36,786 bases of DNA. Origin: Methanococcoides sp. GTDB taxonomy: Archaea > Halobacteriota > Methanosarcinia > Methanosarcinales > Methanosarcinaceae. The stretch covers positions 1 to 36,786 of the forward strand of contig JAIORJ010000186.1 of NCBI GenBank assembly GCA_021108185.1, given 5' to 3'. A program made the position numbers and the translations under genes. Positions 25,164 through 33,952 of this stretch are shown piece after piece. Numbering within the stretch: the stretch's first letter is position 1; the number at the start of each line of letters is the position of its first letter. The notes under the pieces were generated by a model, which did no database searches, was not told the origin of the DNA, and saw only the letters and a list, made by a program, of their open reading frames with translations.

Positions 25164-26246
25164 ATGCTTTTTGAACCTATAACTATAGCAGGATTGACTG
25201 TAAAGAACCGTTTCGTTCGTTCAGCGACCAATGAGGGAATTGCTGAATTGGATGGAACTGTGACCAAAGGGATAGGGGACATGTATGAAGACCTTGCCCG
25301 GGAAGATGTCGGCTTGATAATTACGGGCTATTCATACGTGGATGTCAAAGGACAAAGCGATGAAAGGCAGCAGGGTATCTATGATGACAGGTTCATCGGA
25401 CCCTATAAGGAAATTGTCTCAAGGGTCCACAAGTATGGCAGCAAGATATTCATACAGATAGTCCATGGCGGCAGGCAATCGATCGTAAAGGAAGGAGTTC
25501 CTCTTTTAGCACCTTCGGCAGTCGAAGATCCAGCTTCCGGTAAAGTTCCTGTGGTGATGACCGAAGAGGATATCCTTGATACCATTGAGAACTTTACAGA
25601 GGCTGCAAGACGTTCAAAGGAAGCGGGATTCGATGGTGTTCAGATACACTGTGCTCACGGCTTCCTGTTAAGCAGTTTCATTTCCCCTTATACGAACCGC
25701 AGGACCGATAAATGGGGTGGGTCTGTGGTGAATCGGACAAGGATAATCACTGAGATCGTTAAAAGAATTCAGGAAAAGGTCGGAAAGGATTTCCCTATCA
25801 TGGTGAAGATGAATGCCACAGATGGTTTTGATGTGTCCTCAGGCAAGATCGGGCTTGATGCTCCTGAATGTGTGGAAATTGCCAGCCTTCTTGAAAAAGC
25901 CGGAGTTTGTGCCATCGAAGTAAGTGGTGGGATATTCGAAGCAGGTCCGGTTATGTCCCAGAAGGGCATTGATTCTGAAGATAAGGAAGCATATTTTAGG
26001 CGTTATTCCAAAATGATCCGTGATACGGTGAAGATACCTGTCATACTGGTAGGCGGAATTCGTACAAAAGCCGTGATGGAGTCTATGTTAAGGGGATATG
26101 CTGATATGGTGTCGCTCAGCAGGCCATTTATTGCCGAACCAGACCTTGTTGTAAATCTTAAGGAAGGGAGCGACCGGGTTAAGTGTGTGTCATGTAATGG
26201 ATGTTTCAGAACGGATGGGGTTTCCTGTACTTATAATTTCAATTGA
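25164..26246 (+). CDS. Old Yellow Enzyme-type NADH:flavin oxidoreductase
   Basis: 360 aa TIM-barrel flavoprotein. The FMN/substrate signature IHCAHGFLLSSFISPYTN, then KWGGSVVNRTRI, is the classic OYE/dienoyl-CoA-reductase block with both active-site His residues; HGGRQS and a late ILVGGIRT phosphate loop bind FMN. The C-terminus has KCVSCNGC plus a fourth Cys before the end, positioned like the [4Fe-4S] ligands of 2,4-dienoyl-CoA reductase, but the FAD/NADPH domains of that enzyme are absent. The substrate is unknown (enoate or other activated alkene). Start: ATG 25164, 55 nt after ccmC, with no clear ribosome site. Confidence 0.88.
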   Translation: MLFEPITIAGLTVKNRFVRSATNEGIAELDGTVTKGIGDMYEDLAREDVGLIITGYSYVDVKGQSDERQQGIYDDRFIGPYKEIVSRVHKYGSKIFIQIVHGGRQSIVKEGVPLLAPSAVEDPASGKVPVVMTEEDILDTIENFTEAARRSKEAGFDGVQIHCAHGFLLSSFISPYTNRRTDKWGGSVVNRTRIITEIVKRIQEKVGKDFPIMVKMNATDGFDVSSGKIGLDAPECVEIASLLEKAGVCAIEVSGGIFEAGPVMSQKGIDSEDKEAYFRRYSKMIRDTVKIPVILVGGIRTKAVMESMLRGYADMVSLSRPFIAEPDLVVNLKEGSDRVKCVSCNGCFRTDGVSCTYNFN

Positions 26247-26254
26247 CCCCTTCA

Positions 26255-26274
26255 TTTTTTTTCTTTTTTTCTTT
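26255..26274 (+). terminator. T-tract terminator
   Basis: Runs of eight and seven T separated by C directly after the OYE stop, without a hairpin; such oligo-T tracts end archaeal transcripts. Confidence 0.5.
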
Positions 26275-26280
26275 GTTACC

Positions 26281-26310
26281 TTTTTATAGTTGTCTCGCCT
26301 TCACTAATTT
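26281..26310 (+). promoter_or_regulatory. Leaderless-type promoter of the S4-FtsJ gene
   Basis: TTTTTATAG (26281-26289) centred about 25 nt before the ATG at 26311, with no ribosome site between; transcription should begin at or very near the start codon. Confidence 0.45.
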
Positions 26311-26988
26311 ATGAGGTTGGATGCATATCTTGTTGAAATGGGTTCTTTTAAGTCACGTGGTCGCTCTAAAAAGGCTATACTTGATGGTCATGTAAAAATC
26401 GATGGTTCTGTTGTAACAAAACCTTCTAAAGATGTTTCTATTGATGATGACGTCAAGGTGGATGAAGGGCTTGATATGCCAAAGGGATATTTCAAGTTAA
26501 AAGGAATACAGGATGAGACCGATCTTATAAAAGAAGGCGATTCTGTTCTTGATCTGGGTTCAAGTGCAGGCGGTTTTATTGTATTTGCATCTGAGATCGC
26601 AGCTGATGTGAGGGGTCTGGAGTTCAGCCGTGAGTTCAGGGAAGAGCTTGGTCAAATAGCTCATGAAAGAAGTAATGTTTCGGTCATGTTCGGTGATGTT
26701 TTTACCTTCCCTCTCGAGACCATGGCGCCGGAGCCCGTGGATGTCATCCTGAGTGATATGACCCTTGAACCGGAGGATTCACTAGCAGCCCTTAAGCGTG
26801 TGCTCCCATTGCTTAAATTGGATGGGCGGTTGCTTCAGGTGATAAAGGTCTCTAAAAGGATCAAGAGGGAACCTCTGCTTAGTATAATGGAAGGGTTTGG
26901 CCTTGAAATTCAGAACGTGCTTGAATCCGAGAAGCAGGAGATATACGTTGTTGCACGCAAGATCGGTGAGGTCGAGGATACGGTTTGA
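26311..26988 (+). CDS. TlyA-like rRNA methyltransferase (S4 + FtsJ domains)
   Basis: 225 aa. An N-terminal S4 RNA-binding domain (about 1-60: MRLDAYLVEMGSFKSRGRSK, then AILDGHVKIDGSVV) precedes an FtsJ/RrmJ-type SAM methyltransferase domain. That domain has the SAM motif VLDLGSSAGGFIVF (about 80-93), an acidic VDVILSDMTLEP strand (about 148) and LLQVIKVSKR with the catalytic-type Lys. This order matches the hemolysin/TlyA family of 2'-O-ribose methyltransferases. The domain is short and the usual N-terminal Lys of the K-D-K-E tetrad (the xxxxYVSRGGxKL of TlyA) is not clear, so the exact target is uncertain. Confidence 0.8.
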   Translation: MRLDAYLVEMGSFKSRGRSKKAILDGHVKIDGSVVTKPSKDVSIDDDVKVDEGLDMPKGYFKLKGIQDETDLIKEGDSVLDLGSSAGGFIVFASEIAADVRGLEFSREFREELGQIAHERSNVSVMFGDVFTFPLETMAPEPVDVILSDMTLEPEDSLAALKRVLPLLKLDGRLLQVIKVSKRIKREPLLSIMEGFGLEIQNVLESEKQEIYVVARKIGEVEDTV

Positions 26989-27133
26989 TCTTTCGATCTT
27001 TGCTCACTCACTCCATCTTATCAATGCTTCTCAAACGTCGATCATTGACCATTCGACCGCTATATCGGTCATTTATTTTTATTGCATAAGTGTTGGTTCT
27101 ACTCAATATTTGACAAGATAAAGGAGGTCTGCA

Positions 27134-27715
27134 ATGCTTCTCAAGATATATGGGAAAGGTCGTCCATTTCGTCTTTTTGTTGCTGGGCTTCATGGGCAGG
27201 AATGGCGGGATACTTCAGATGTATTGTTGAATATTGAGCGCCCGTCATCAGGCACTCTTGCTATACTGCCTGTGGTAATCAGGGGGGACTATATTTCCAC
27301 GCTGGACGGGGATTATTATAAAGATATGGGGAAACTTATCATTGATTTGGTGAAGGCATATCGGCCTGACATCTATGTCGAGTTGCATTCCTATTCTTCA
27401 GATAATTTTCATAAATTGGTCTCAAGCACAAGGATAGATAAAATAGGTGTGCCGGGATTCAGTATTCTGGAAAATAATGTGTTGATGGGTTCAGTTTCCC
27501 CTCATATCAGAAGGGATCATTTTCCGGTGGAAGCTTTGTGTCTGACATTTGAGATCGAAAGGTCTGATCAAAGCTCGAAAGAGTTTGCTGCGAAGATGCT
27601 TCAAATTGTAAAAGAATGCCGGTCAAGGGATGGTTTCATCGAATATATGATGGAACGCTATCCCAATGTGGCTAAAAAAGCAATAGAAGACTATAAAAAA
27701 TTCTATGGATCGTAA
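27134..27715 (+). CDS. DUF2119 protein, M14 peptidase-like motifs
   Basis: 193 aa. The methanogen family DUF2119 is suggested by length and sequence. FVAGLHGQEWRD and DIYVELHSYSSDN look like the HxxE and later His zinc ligands of M14 carboxypeptidases and succinylglutamate desuccinylases, and TFEIERSD near residue 145 could give the catalytic Glu. A zinc-dependent amide or ester hydrolase is a reasonable inference; the substrate is unknown. A strong AAGGAGG ribosome site lies just before the ATG, and a T/A-rich element at 27065-27080 may be the promoter. It converges on the thermosome gene with about 20 nt between stops. Confidence 0.75.
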   Translation: MLLKIYGKGRPFRLFVAGLHGQEWRDTSDVLLNIERPSSGTLAILPVVIRGDYISTLDGDYYKDMGKLIIDLVKAYRPDIYVELHSYSSDNFHKLVSSTRIDKIGVPGFSILENNVLMGSVSPHIRRDHFPVEALCLTFEIERSDQSSKEFAAKMLQIVKECRSRDGFIEYMMERYPNVAKKAIEDYKKFYGS

Positions 27716-27734
27716 GGTTTCCCTTACTATCCAT

Positions 27735-29354
27735 TTACATTCCCATTGCGTCGTAGTTGTGGATGTTGTGTTCAGGGTTCACATCCATCATCTGCTGCCT
27801 TTGTGCTTTGAGCATGTCGTCAACACGTAATACCATGTTGGCAACCTCGGAAGCGGATTTGATAGCCTGTTTCTTTACCCTGAGGGAATCAACAATGCCG
27901 TTCTCGAGAGTATCAATGATCTCTGTTGAGTAAACATCAAGACCAGCGTTCTTTATCTCGGTGTGTTTTGCACGAAGTGCGAGGATGGTGTCTATACTGT
28001 CCATACCTGCGTTGATTGCAATTTCCCTTGGAATGCTCTCAAGTGCTTCAGCAAATGCTGCGACAGCAAGCTGTTCGCGTCCTTCGACACTGGTTGAGTA
28101 GGCTCTGAGTCCCTGTGCGATCTCGATCTCGGAAGCACCGCCACCTGCAACGATCGTGCCATCTTCGATGGTGTTCTTGATCACGTTGAGTGCATCATCC
28201 ATTGTACGTTCAAGGTTATCGGTGATATGTTCCGTACTTCCCCTGAGGAGGATGGTGATGGTGTTCGTGTTCTTGCAACCTCTGATGTATGTCTTACCAA
28301 GGTCGAATGCACCGATCTGTTCAATGAGGTCTGCGGTTCCAAGGTCCTTCTCGGAGATGTCCGTGATATTCTTGACAATGTGTGCTCCGGTTGCTCTTGA
28401 GATCGCTTTAATGTCGTCTTCATTTACACGTCTGATCGCATAGACTCCTTTCTTCTGGAAATAGTCCATTGCGACCTGGTCAATGTTCTTTGTGCCAATA
28501 ATGACGGTTGCTCCGGTCTCAAGGATCTTGTCGAGCATTGCTTCAAAGTCTGCTTTTTCCTGGTCAATGAACTCTTTCATCTTATCAGCTGAATCGATCT
28601 GGAAAGATGCTTTGTTCTTTGTCTTCTTGACAGAGATGTCTGAAGCGAGAATGGCGATCTTTGGTTGCTCCACCTTTTCAGGCATTGCTGAATGGAGGCG
28701 TGCCTTGTTAACAACGATGCCTTCAAGGAACTCGGTCTCATCGATCTGTTGTCCAGGGTCCTGTGTGAGCATTATATTGTTCAGGTCGACCTTTCCATCT
28801 TCTTCTACTTCGAGTGCAGCATCAACACAAATATTTGAGATATGGTCTGCAAACGCTTCTGAAGACTTGCCTGCAATGGTGGTCTTTGCAATGTTCACAA
28901 GGACGTCCCTGTCCTCTTTTGTGACCTGTACTGCATAATTGTCAAGTAATTCCATTGCCTTGCTAGATGCTTCCAGGAACCCTTTGATGATAACTGTAGG
29001 GTGGATTCCGGTGTCAAGGAGCCCTTCTGCTTTTTCAAGAAGTGCGCCGGCAAGAACGACAGCACCTGTTGTACCGTCTCCTGCAATGTTTTCCTGGGTC
29101 TTTGCAACTTCGACGATCATCTTAGCAGTTGGATGTTCGATATCCATACCTTTTAAGATCATTGCGCCGTCGTTGGTAAGTATGATGTCACCCACACCAT
29201 TGACAAGCATCTTGTCCATTCCCTTTGGGCCAAGTGTTGTCTTTACTATATTTGCAACTGCTTTTGCTGCTGCAATGTTCATGTGAAGTGCATCCTTGCC
29301 CTGTGTCTGTTCCTTTCTTGGATCTATAATTGTTGGCTGACCTAATCCTGCCAT
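27735..29354 (-). CDS. thsA: Thermosome subunit (group II chaperonin)
   Basis: 539 aa, full length. It forms the double-ring archaeal chaperonin that folds proteins with ATP. Motifs: TTLGPKGMDKMLVNG (N-terminal ATP site), TNDGAMILKGM, AGDGTTGAVVLAGALL (catalytic Asp and phosphate loop) and the C-terminal VAGGGASEIEIAQGLR. The C-terminal tail ends NIHNYDAMGM rather than in a long GGM repeat. GGAGG lies 9 nt before the ATG and a TATA-like CATATTTAATAA (minus strand, near 29400-29412) is in place. Divergent from dphB. Paralogous subunits would lie elsewhere. The symbol follows common usage; which paralog this is cannot be told. Confidence 0.96.
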   Translation of the reverse strand: MAGLGQPTIIDPRKEQTQGKDALHMNIAAAKAVANIVKTTLGPKGMDKMLVNGVGDIILTNDGAMILKGMDIEHPTAKMIVEVAKTQENIAGDGTTGAVVLAGALLEKAEGLLDTGIHPTVIIKGFLEASSKAMELLDNYAVQVTKEDRDVLVNIAKTTIAGKSSEAFADHISNICVDAALEVEEDGKVDLNNIMLTQDPGQQIDETEFLEGIVVNKARLHSAMPEKVEQPKIAILASDISVKKTKNKASFQIDSADKMKEFIDQEKADFEAMLDKILETGATVIIGTKNIDQVAMDYFQKKGVYAIRRVNEDDIKAISRATGAHIVKNITDISEKDLGTADLIEQIGAFDLGKTYIRGCKNTNTITILLRGSTEHITDNLERTMDDALNVIKNTIEDGTIVAGGGASEIEIAQGLRAYSTSVEGREQLAVAAFAEALESIPREIAINAGMDSIDTILALRAKHTEIKNAGLDVYSTEIIDTLENGIVDSLRVKKQAIKSASEVANMVLRVDDMLKAQRQQMMDVNPEHNIHNYDAMGM

Positions 29355-29521
29355 AGAATTGAACCTCCTGATAGTCTTAATTATAAGAATTGGTATAGTG
29401 GTTTTATTAAATATGAATGAAACTAACTGTGTATGGTTCTATAAATACGTTTCGAACAATTCCCTTGTCTTTATTGCATATGTTCAAAAACTTTAACATA
29501 CAAGCTGATTTTTACCATATT

Positions 29522-30325
29522 ATGCTTGATTTTGTAGGACTTGGTCTGTTCGATGAAAAGGATATTTCTTTAAAAGGGCTTGAAAAGATACGCAATGCTG
29601 ACAAGGTCTATGTTGAGTTCTATACTTCCATTCTAATGGGAACTGATCTCGAAAAGATGGAACAGCTCTATGAAAAGAAGATCACTTTGCTCTCAAGGGA
29701 AGATGTGGAGCAACATGCTGAGGATTGGTTGGTCGGTGCGAAGGACAGGAATGTCGTCTTTTTGACAGGTGGGGATACCATGGTGTCCACGACACATGTG
29801 GACCTGCGTCTGCGAGCAGCGGATATGGGTATCGAGACGACCCTTGTACACGGAGCTTCCATCGCATCTGCTATATGCGGGCTTTCCGGCCTCCAGAACT
29901 ATCGTTTTGGTAAATCCGTCACTATACCTCACCCTTATGTGAGCAGCCGTGGAGTAAGGGTGGTATCTCAGACTCCTTATGATACTATTAAGAAGAACAT
30001 CGAAGCAGGACTCCATACGGCTGTTTTCCTTGACATAGACAAGGACAAAGGCTATATGACAGTCAATCAGGCAATGGAGATCTTGCTTGAGGTCGAGGGC
30101 AAACTTGGTGAAGGTGTTATGAACGATCGCCTCGCAGTAGGGATTGCTCGTGCCGGTTCGCCATCCCCTGTGGTTAAAGCGGATTATGTTGAAGCTCTTA
30201 GGGACTATGCTTTTGGGGGACCGCTCCATATCGTCGTGATCCCGGCAGAGTTGCATTTTGTCGAAGCAGAAGCCCTTGTAAAGCTTGCTGGTGCACCTGA
30301 AGTGATCCTTGAGAATGTAGATTGA
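29522..30325 (+). CDS. dphB: Diphthine synthase
   Basis: 267 aa from ATG 29522 (MLDFVGLGLFDEKDIS), which is the family's normal N-terminus; the frame is open 35 codons upstream but that stretch does not look like DphB and overlaps the divergent promoter. DphB trimethylates the modified His of elongation factor 2 with SAM in diphthamide synthesis. Motifs of the tetrapyrrole-methylase-like fold: VFLTGGDTMVSTTHVDLRLRA, THVHGAS-like TTLVHGASIASAI, and VGIARAGSPSPVVKA. A CTTTAACAT element about 26 nt before the ATG with no ribosome site suggests a leaderless mRNA. Confidence 0.93.
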   Translation: MLDFVGLGLFDEKDISLKGLEKIRNADKVYVEFYTSILMGTDLEKMEQLYEKKITLLSREDVEQHAEDWLVGAKDRNVVFLTGGDTMVSTTHVDLRLRAADMGIETTLVHGASIASAICGLSGLQNYRFGKSVTIPHPYVSSRGVRVVSQTPYDTIKKNIEAGLHTAVFLDIDKDKGYMTVNQAMEILLEVEGKLGEGVMNDRLAVGIARAGSPSPVVKADYVEALRDYAFGGPLHIVVIPAELHFVEAEALVKLAGAPEVILENVD

Positions 30326-30425
30326 TGGTGAATCACTTTCTTCTTTTTAATTTTATTAATATCCGTTTGTCTATAAAGCACAATAGATATAAATCGTAAG
30401 CACCCTTTTTCGTGAGAGAGTAAAA

Positions 30426-32099
30426 ATGCACGGTTCAGTAGGAATTATTTCAGGTGAGACCGGTTCGTTTGGTTTTAACTTCCTTCTTTCAGACAGTACT
30501 GCCGTTCATCGAGGGGAATATGTAAAGGCATGGCACGAGTCGGATGGCTGGGTGCTTTGTCAGGTGTTATCCATCAAAAGGTCAAGTGATGTAGCCAATA
30601 ACAAACATTCTTTCGATGAGGCAAAAAAGGTATTCGATGAACTGAAAAAGGAAAGTAAGGCGAACAAAAGGTCAGATCGTATAGTTGCAGAGGCTACGGT
30701 TATAGGAAGTCGTGATCCATCCGGTCTTCTTAGGTCTCCTAAGACCCCGTTCAGCCCTGGAGATGATGTTTTCCCGGCAGACAATGACCTTATAAGCTCA
30801 GCATTAGGTCTTTCAGGCAATGAGATGTACATTGGCATGCTGGATGGCACGGACATTCCTGTTCATCTTAGTGTGAACAGCCTTGTTCAGAAACATGTCA
30901 GTATCCTTGCAAAGACCGGTAGTGGTAAGTCATACACTGCTGCTGTATTGCTCGAGGAACTGCTTGATCGTAAAGTTCCCCTTCTGATAATCGATCCTCA
31001 TAGCGAATATGCTTCAATGAAGGATCCTTCTTCGAAAAATGATGGTTTCAAGAAGTTTGGCATATCCCCTAAGGGCTATGGTTCTGATGTTACTATCTAT
31101 ACTCCTGCTAACAAAGTGATAAATCCTAATGCCGATGAGCTTTTCAGATTGAACGGGAACAATCTGACGGCAAAGGACCTGACAGCTATCTTCCCTGATA
31201 ACTTCACGGCAACCCATATCGGTATTCTCTATGAGGCCATACAGAAACTGCGGGCTGAGATGGAAACCTATACTCTTGATGATATCATCTTCGAGGTCGG
31301 GAACAATGAGAGCAAGGCTCGCTGGAACGTGATGGGTGTACTTGAGGATATTCGTGATTCCGATATCCTTTCATCCTCTCCCACTGAGCTCAATGAGCTT
31401 ATGTGCAATGGTAAAGCATCGGTCATCGATTTCAAAGGGGTGCCTCCGGAACTTCAGAGTATGATCGTTGCACGTCTTTGTAGTGCGCTTTTCGAGGCAC
31501 GTAAGATGAACACGATACCTCCGGGTATGCTTGTGGTGGAAGAGGCTCACAATTTCGCACCTGAAAGGGGCTTTAGCAAGACCGTAAGTTCTGAGGTACT
31601 GCGCACTATCGCATCGGAAGGAAGAAAGTTCGGTCTTGGGATGATGGTGATATCCCAGCGTCCGGCAAGGATCGACAAGAACGTCCTCTCACAATGTGGT
31701 ACGCAGGTCATTATGAAGGTCACGAATCCAAATGATCTGAAATCCATTAGTAAGGGCCTGGAAGGTGTCAATTCTTTCGTGGAGGACGAACTTATGCGAT
31801 TGCCGCCGGGTGTCGCCATGCTGGTGAGCAATGATATTGAAAGACCGGTCCTTGTGGACATCAGGGTAAGAAAGTCAAAGCACGGCGGTGAATCTGTGAA
31901 TGTCTTGAAGAGCTCGAAAAAGGCGCCTCCTGAACCTGTTAAACGTGCTTCTAAAAAAGCAAGTCCTCCTTCTCCGAAGCCTGCATCTGTGGAGCAGAAA
32001 GTTCCCTCGAACAGTCCACCTCCCAAAAGGACACCTACCAAAGAGGTGGAGAAAGAAGGTGGTGGTCTTTTCAAGAAGATATTCGGTTCGGAAAAGTGA
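30426..32099 (+). CDS. HerA-type ATPase/helicase (DUF87)
   Basis: 557 aa. An N-terminal HAS-barrel domain (about 1-115) precedes an FtsK/HerA-like ATPase: Walker A LAKTGSGKSYT (161-171), IIDPHSEYASM (189-198), Walker B MLVVEEAHNFAPERG (about 367-380), and the sensor/Arg region SQRPARIDKNVLSQCGTQ followed by NPNDLKSIS. This is the standard HerA pattern; HerA hexamers work with NurA, Mre11 and Rad50 in DNA end resection. NurA is not adjacent, so a related DUF87 ATPase with another role is possible. The last 70 residues are a Pro/Ser/Lys-rich flexible tail ending GLFKKIFGSEK. A GAGAGAG precedes the ATG. Confidence 0.88.
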   Translation: MHGSVGIISGETGSFGFNFLLSDSTAVHRGEYVKAWHESDGWVLCQVLSIKRSSDVANNKHSFDEAKKVFDELKKESKANKRSDRIVAEATVIGSRDPSGLLRSPKTPFSPGDDVFPADNDLISSALGLSGNEMYIGMLDGTDIPVHLSVNSLVQKHVSILAKTGSGKSYTAAVLLEELLDRKVPLLIIDPHSEYASMKDPSSKNDGFKKFGISPKGYGSDVTIYTPANKVINPNADELFRLNGNNLTAKDLTAIFPDNFTATHIGILYEAIQKLRAEMETYTLDDIIFEVGNNESKARWNVMGVLEDIRDSDILSSSPTELNELMCNGKASVIDFKGVPPELQSMIVARLCSALFEARKMNTIPPGMLVVEEAHNFAPERGFSKTVSSEVLRTIASEGRKFGLGMMVISQRPARIDKNVLSQCGTQVIMKVTNPNDLKSISKGLEGVNSFVEDELMRLPPGVAMLVSNDIERPVLVDIRVRKSKHGGESVNVLKSSKKAPPEPVKRASKKASPPSPKPASVEQKVPSNSPPPKRTPTKEVEKEGGGLFKKIFGSEK

Positions 32100-32147
32100 T
32101 GTCTCAACGGATGGGTTTATAAAGGCAGTACTTATAGTGGTGTAATT

Positions 32148-32429
32148 GTGGCAGCAGATCTGAATGAAAAGGTCGAAAGGTATGAACGGCTATTGAGAGA
32201 AGCTCTTGCTAAAGCCGATATAATCCCTATCGAGAATTCACATATGCGTACGGTGGCTGAGGATTACAAGAATATGGCCCGCTCCTATTATGAGGACGGT
32301 ATACATTTTATCAAGTCTGAAGACCCCGTGAATGCGCTTATATGTTTCAGTTATGGGCATGCATGGTTGGATGCGGGCGCACGTCTTGGTGTGTTCGATG
32401 TCGATGACGATGTGTTGTTCACAATATGA
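32148..32429 (+). CDS. DUF357 small helical protein
   Basis: 93 aa starting at GTG. The sequence is fully helical: EKVERYERLLREALAKAD, MRTVAEDYKNMARSYYEDG, then ALICFSYGHAWLDAGARLG, which is the DUF357 pattern found across archaea. Function unknown; HEPN/TPR-like helical bundles suggest a binding role. A TATA-like GTTTATAAAGG (32115-32125) lies about 28 nt before the GTG with no ribosome site, consistent with a leaderless transcript. It lies between the HerA ATPase and DUF555 genes on the same strand. Confidence 0.85.
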   Translation: MAADLNEKVERYERLLREALAKADIIPIENSHMRTVAEDYKNMARSYYEDGIHFIKSEDPVNALICFSYGHAWLDAGARLGVFDVDDDVLFTI

Positions 32430-32505
32430 TGATAATTCAATAATTTTATTTTAAATAGAAAACAATGAATGTTTTAAATATAGAGTATTTGGAGAGAATC
32501 AAACG

Positions 32506-32850
32506 ATGACAAATTATCATGTTACACTTGAAGCGGCTTGGTTGGTAAGAGATGTAGAAACAGCGGATGATGCTATTGGGGTAGCCATCTCGGAAGCTGG
32601 TAAAAGATTGAACCCAAAAAAACTTGATTTTGTAGAGGTCGATGTGGGCACTACTTACTGCCCTGCCTGCAGTGAGCCATTTGGCAGTGTTTTCATTGCA
32701 GCTAACACCGCGCTCGTTGGTCTTGTTCTTGAGATGAAGGTATTCGACGCTGAAAGCGATGAACATGCTTCAAGGATCGCTAAATCCGTTATTGGAAAGG
32801 CACTTACGGATGTTCCTCTGAACGTTGTGGACGTTGAATCGTTCGACTGA
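32506..32850 (+). CDS. UPF0212/DUF555 protein
   Basis: 114 aa, the family's usual length. The conserved features are [21 protein letters not shown] at the N-terminus (alpha/beta), the [11 protein letters not shown] strand, a CPACSEPF Cys pair and a C-terminal helix-strand. The family is restricted to methanogens and relatives and its function is unknown; the CxxC could bind metal. GGAG lies 11 nt before the ATG. It is followed 14 nt later by the PfkB kinase gene, probably cotranscribed. Confidence 0.9.
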   Translation: MTNYHVTLEAAWLVRDVETADDAIGVAISEAGKRLNPKKLDFVEVDVGTTYCPACSEPFGSVFIAANTALVGLVLEMKVFDAESDEHASRIAKSVIGKALTDVPLNVVDVESFD

Positions 32851-32864
32851 AACGGAGTTTGAAT

Positions 32865-33767
32865 ATGTCTGATTCCATCTCCGTTGTGGGCCACGCTGCA
32901 ATAGACTTTCTTTTTGATGTGGAGGGCATTTCAGGTCCCAATGAATCAAATCCTATTGTGGAATATCGGCGTTTCTACGGAGGTGGGGCAGCCAATATCG
33001 TTGCAGCTATTGCTATCCTTGGCGGGAAATCCCAGTTGATATCCGCCGTGGGTGATGATTTTTCAACTTCCGGCTACGAGGGATACCTTGAGTCTTTAGG
33101 TGTCGACCTTTCCCTGCTTTTCAGGCTTAAAGGGGAAAAAGGAACGGCTGCATATGTTTTTACTGATCCTTTTCATAATCAGTCCACTTATTTCTATTGG
33201 GGTGCTTCTGCAAAACTGAAAGAGCTGGAACCTCCTGAAGTTGATTTTGTCCACCTTGCTACTTCGGAGTCAAATTTCAATGCAAAGATGGCAATAAAAG
33301 CGAAGTTCGTGTCTTTCGATCCGGGGCAGGACCTTGTGACATACACAAGGGAAAATCTTGAAACTGTCCTTGCGAATACTGATATTCTTTTCACTAACAA
33401 GCATGAGATTAAGCGGGTCTGTGAGATGACCGAAAGCTCTTTTGAGGATATCAGGGCGCAGATCGATGTTGTCGTTGTCACTTACGATGCTGATGGAAGC
33501 AAGATATTCACTGCAGATGCTGAATATGAAATTCCTATAGTTCCTGTAAAGGCGCTCGACCCTACAGGTGCGGGTGATGCTTATCGCGCGGGTTTCCTTG
33601 TGTCATACAGGCGTGGTTATTCTCTTGATGTATGTGGCAGGATAGGCGCAACAGTTGCTTCCTTTGCAGTAGGGACCGTTGGATGCCAGACCGATCTTCC
33701 AACATGGGATGATATGGTTGTCAGGTACGAAAGTAATTTTGGAGCATTTCCATCTTTGGATGGTTAA
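32865..33767 (+). CDS. PfkB-family sugar/nucleoside kinase
   Basis: 300 aa from ATG 32865; a TTG two codons upstream is in frame, but GGAG is spaced correctly for the ATG. N-terminal motif YGGGAANIVAAIAILGG (the family's GG-x-AxN signature) and the C-terminal ALDPTGAGDAYRAGFLVSY (anion hole and catalytic Asp, near 235-245) are intact. Ribokinase-fold enzymes phosphorylate sugars, nucleosides or cofactors; the substrate cannot be told. The archaeal relatives include broad nucleoside kinases. A GTTGTT/AACAAC hairpin with T-run ends the transcript. Confidence 0.88.
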   Translation: MSDSISVVGHAAIDFLFDVEGISGPNESNPIVEYRRFYGGGAANIVAAIAILGGKSQLISAVGDDFSTSGYEGYLESLGVDLSLLFRLKGEKGTAAYVFTDPFHNQSTYFYWGASAKLKELEPPEVDFVHLATSESNFNAKMAIKAKFVSFDPGQDLVTYTRENLETVLANTDILFTNKHEIKRVCEMTESSFEDIRAQIDVVVVTYDADGSKIFTADAEYEIPIVPVKALDPTGAGDAYRAGFLVSYRRGYSLDVCGRIGATVASFAVGTVGCQTDLPTWDDMVVRYESNFGAFPSLDG

Positions 33768-33798
33768 GTTCCTTTCATTATCCTTTTTTCAACAGGTC

Positions 33799-33828
33799 GT
33801 TGTTTTCCCTAACAACAAATTATTTTTA
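33799..33828 (+). terminator. Hairpin terminator after the PfkB kinase
   Basis: GTTGTT (33799-33804), 6-nt loop, AACAAC (33811-33816), then a T-rich stretch to 33828. Confidence 0.5.
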
Positions 33829-33901
33829 CACATTTCTATACTAAAACCTGTCAGGTAAGGGTTTGCGTTATCCTGTGATCAAAGCAGAATTGATCATATG
33901 T

Positions 33902-33942
33902 AAAAAAAAGTTATCAATACCGTGTATTTCGACACGGTATTG
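33902..33942 (-). terminator. Hairpin terminator after ppdK
   Basis: A perfect 10-bp stem (CAATACCGTG at 33915-33924 with CACGGTATTG at 33933-33942) and, on the minus strand, eight T beyond it (33909-33902). T-rich DNA on the other side may let it work both ways. Confidence 0.7.
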
Positions 33943-33952
33943 TTGATGTTGT

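Noticed and set aside
29417-29521. 35-codon N-terminal extension of DphB
   Set aside because: The family N-terminus starts at 29522, and the extension covers the divergent promoter region with the thermosome gene.
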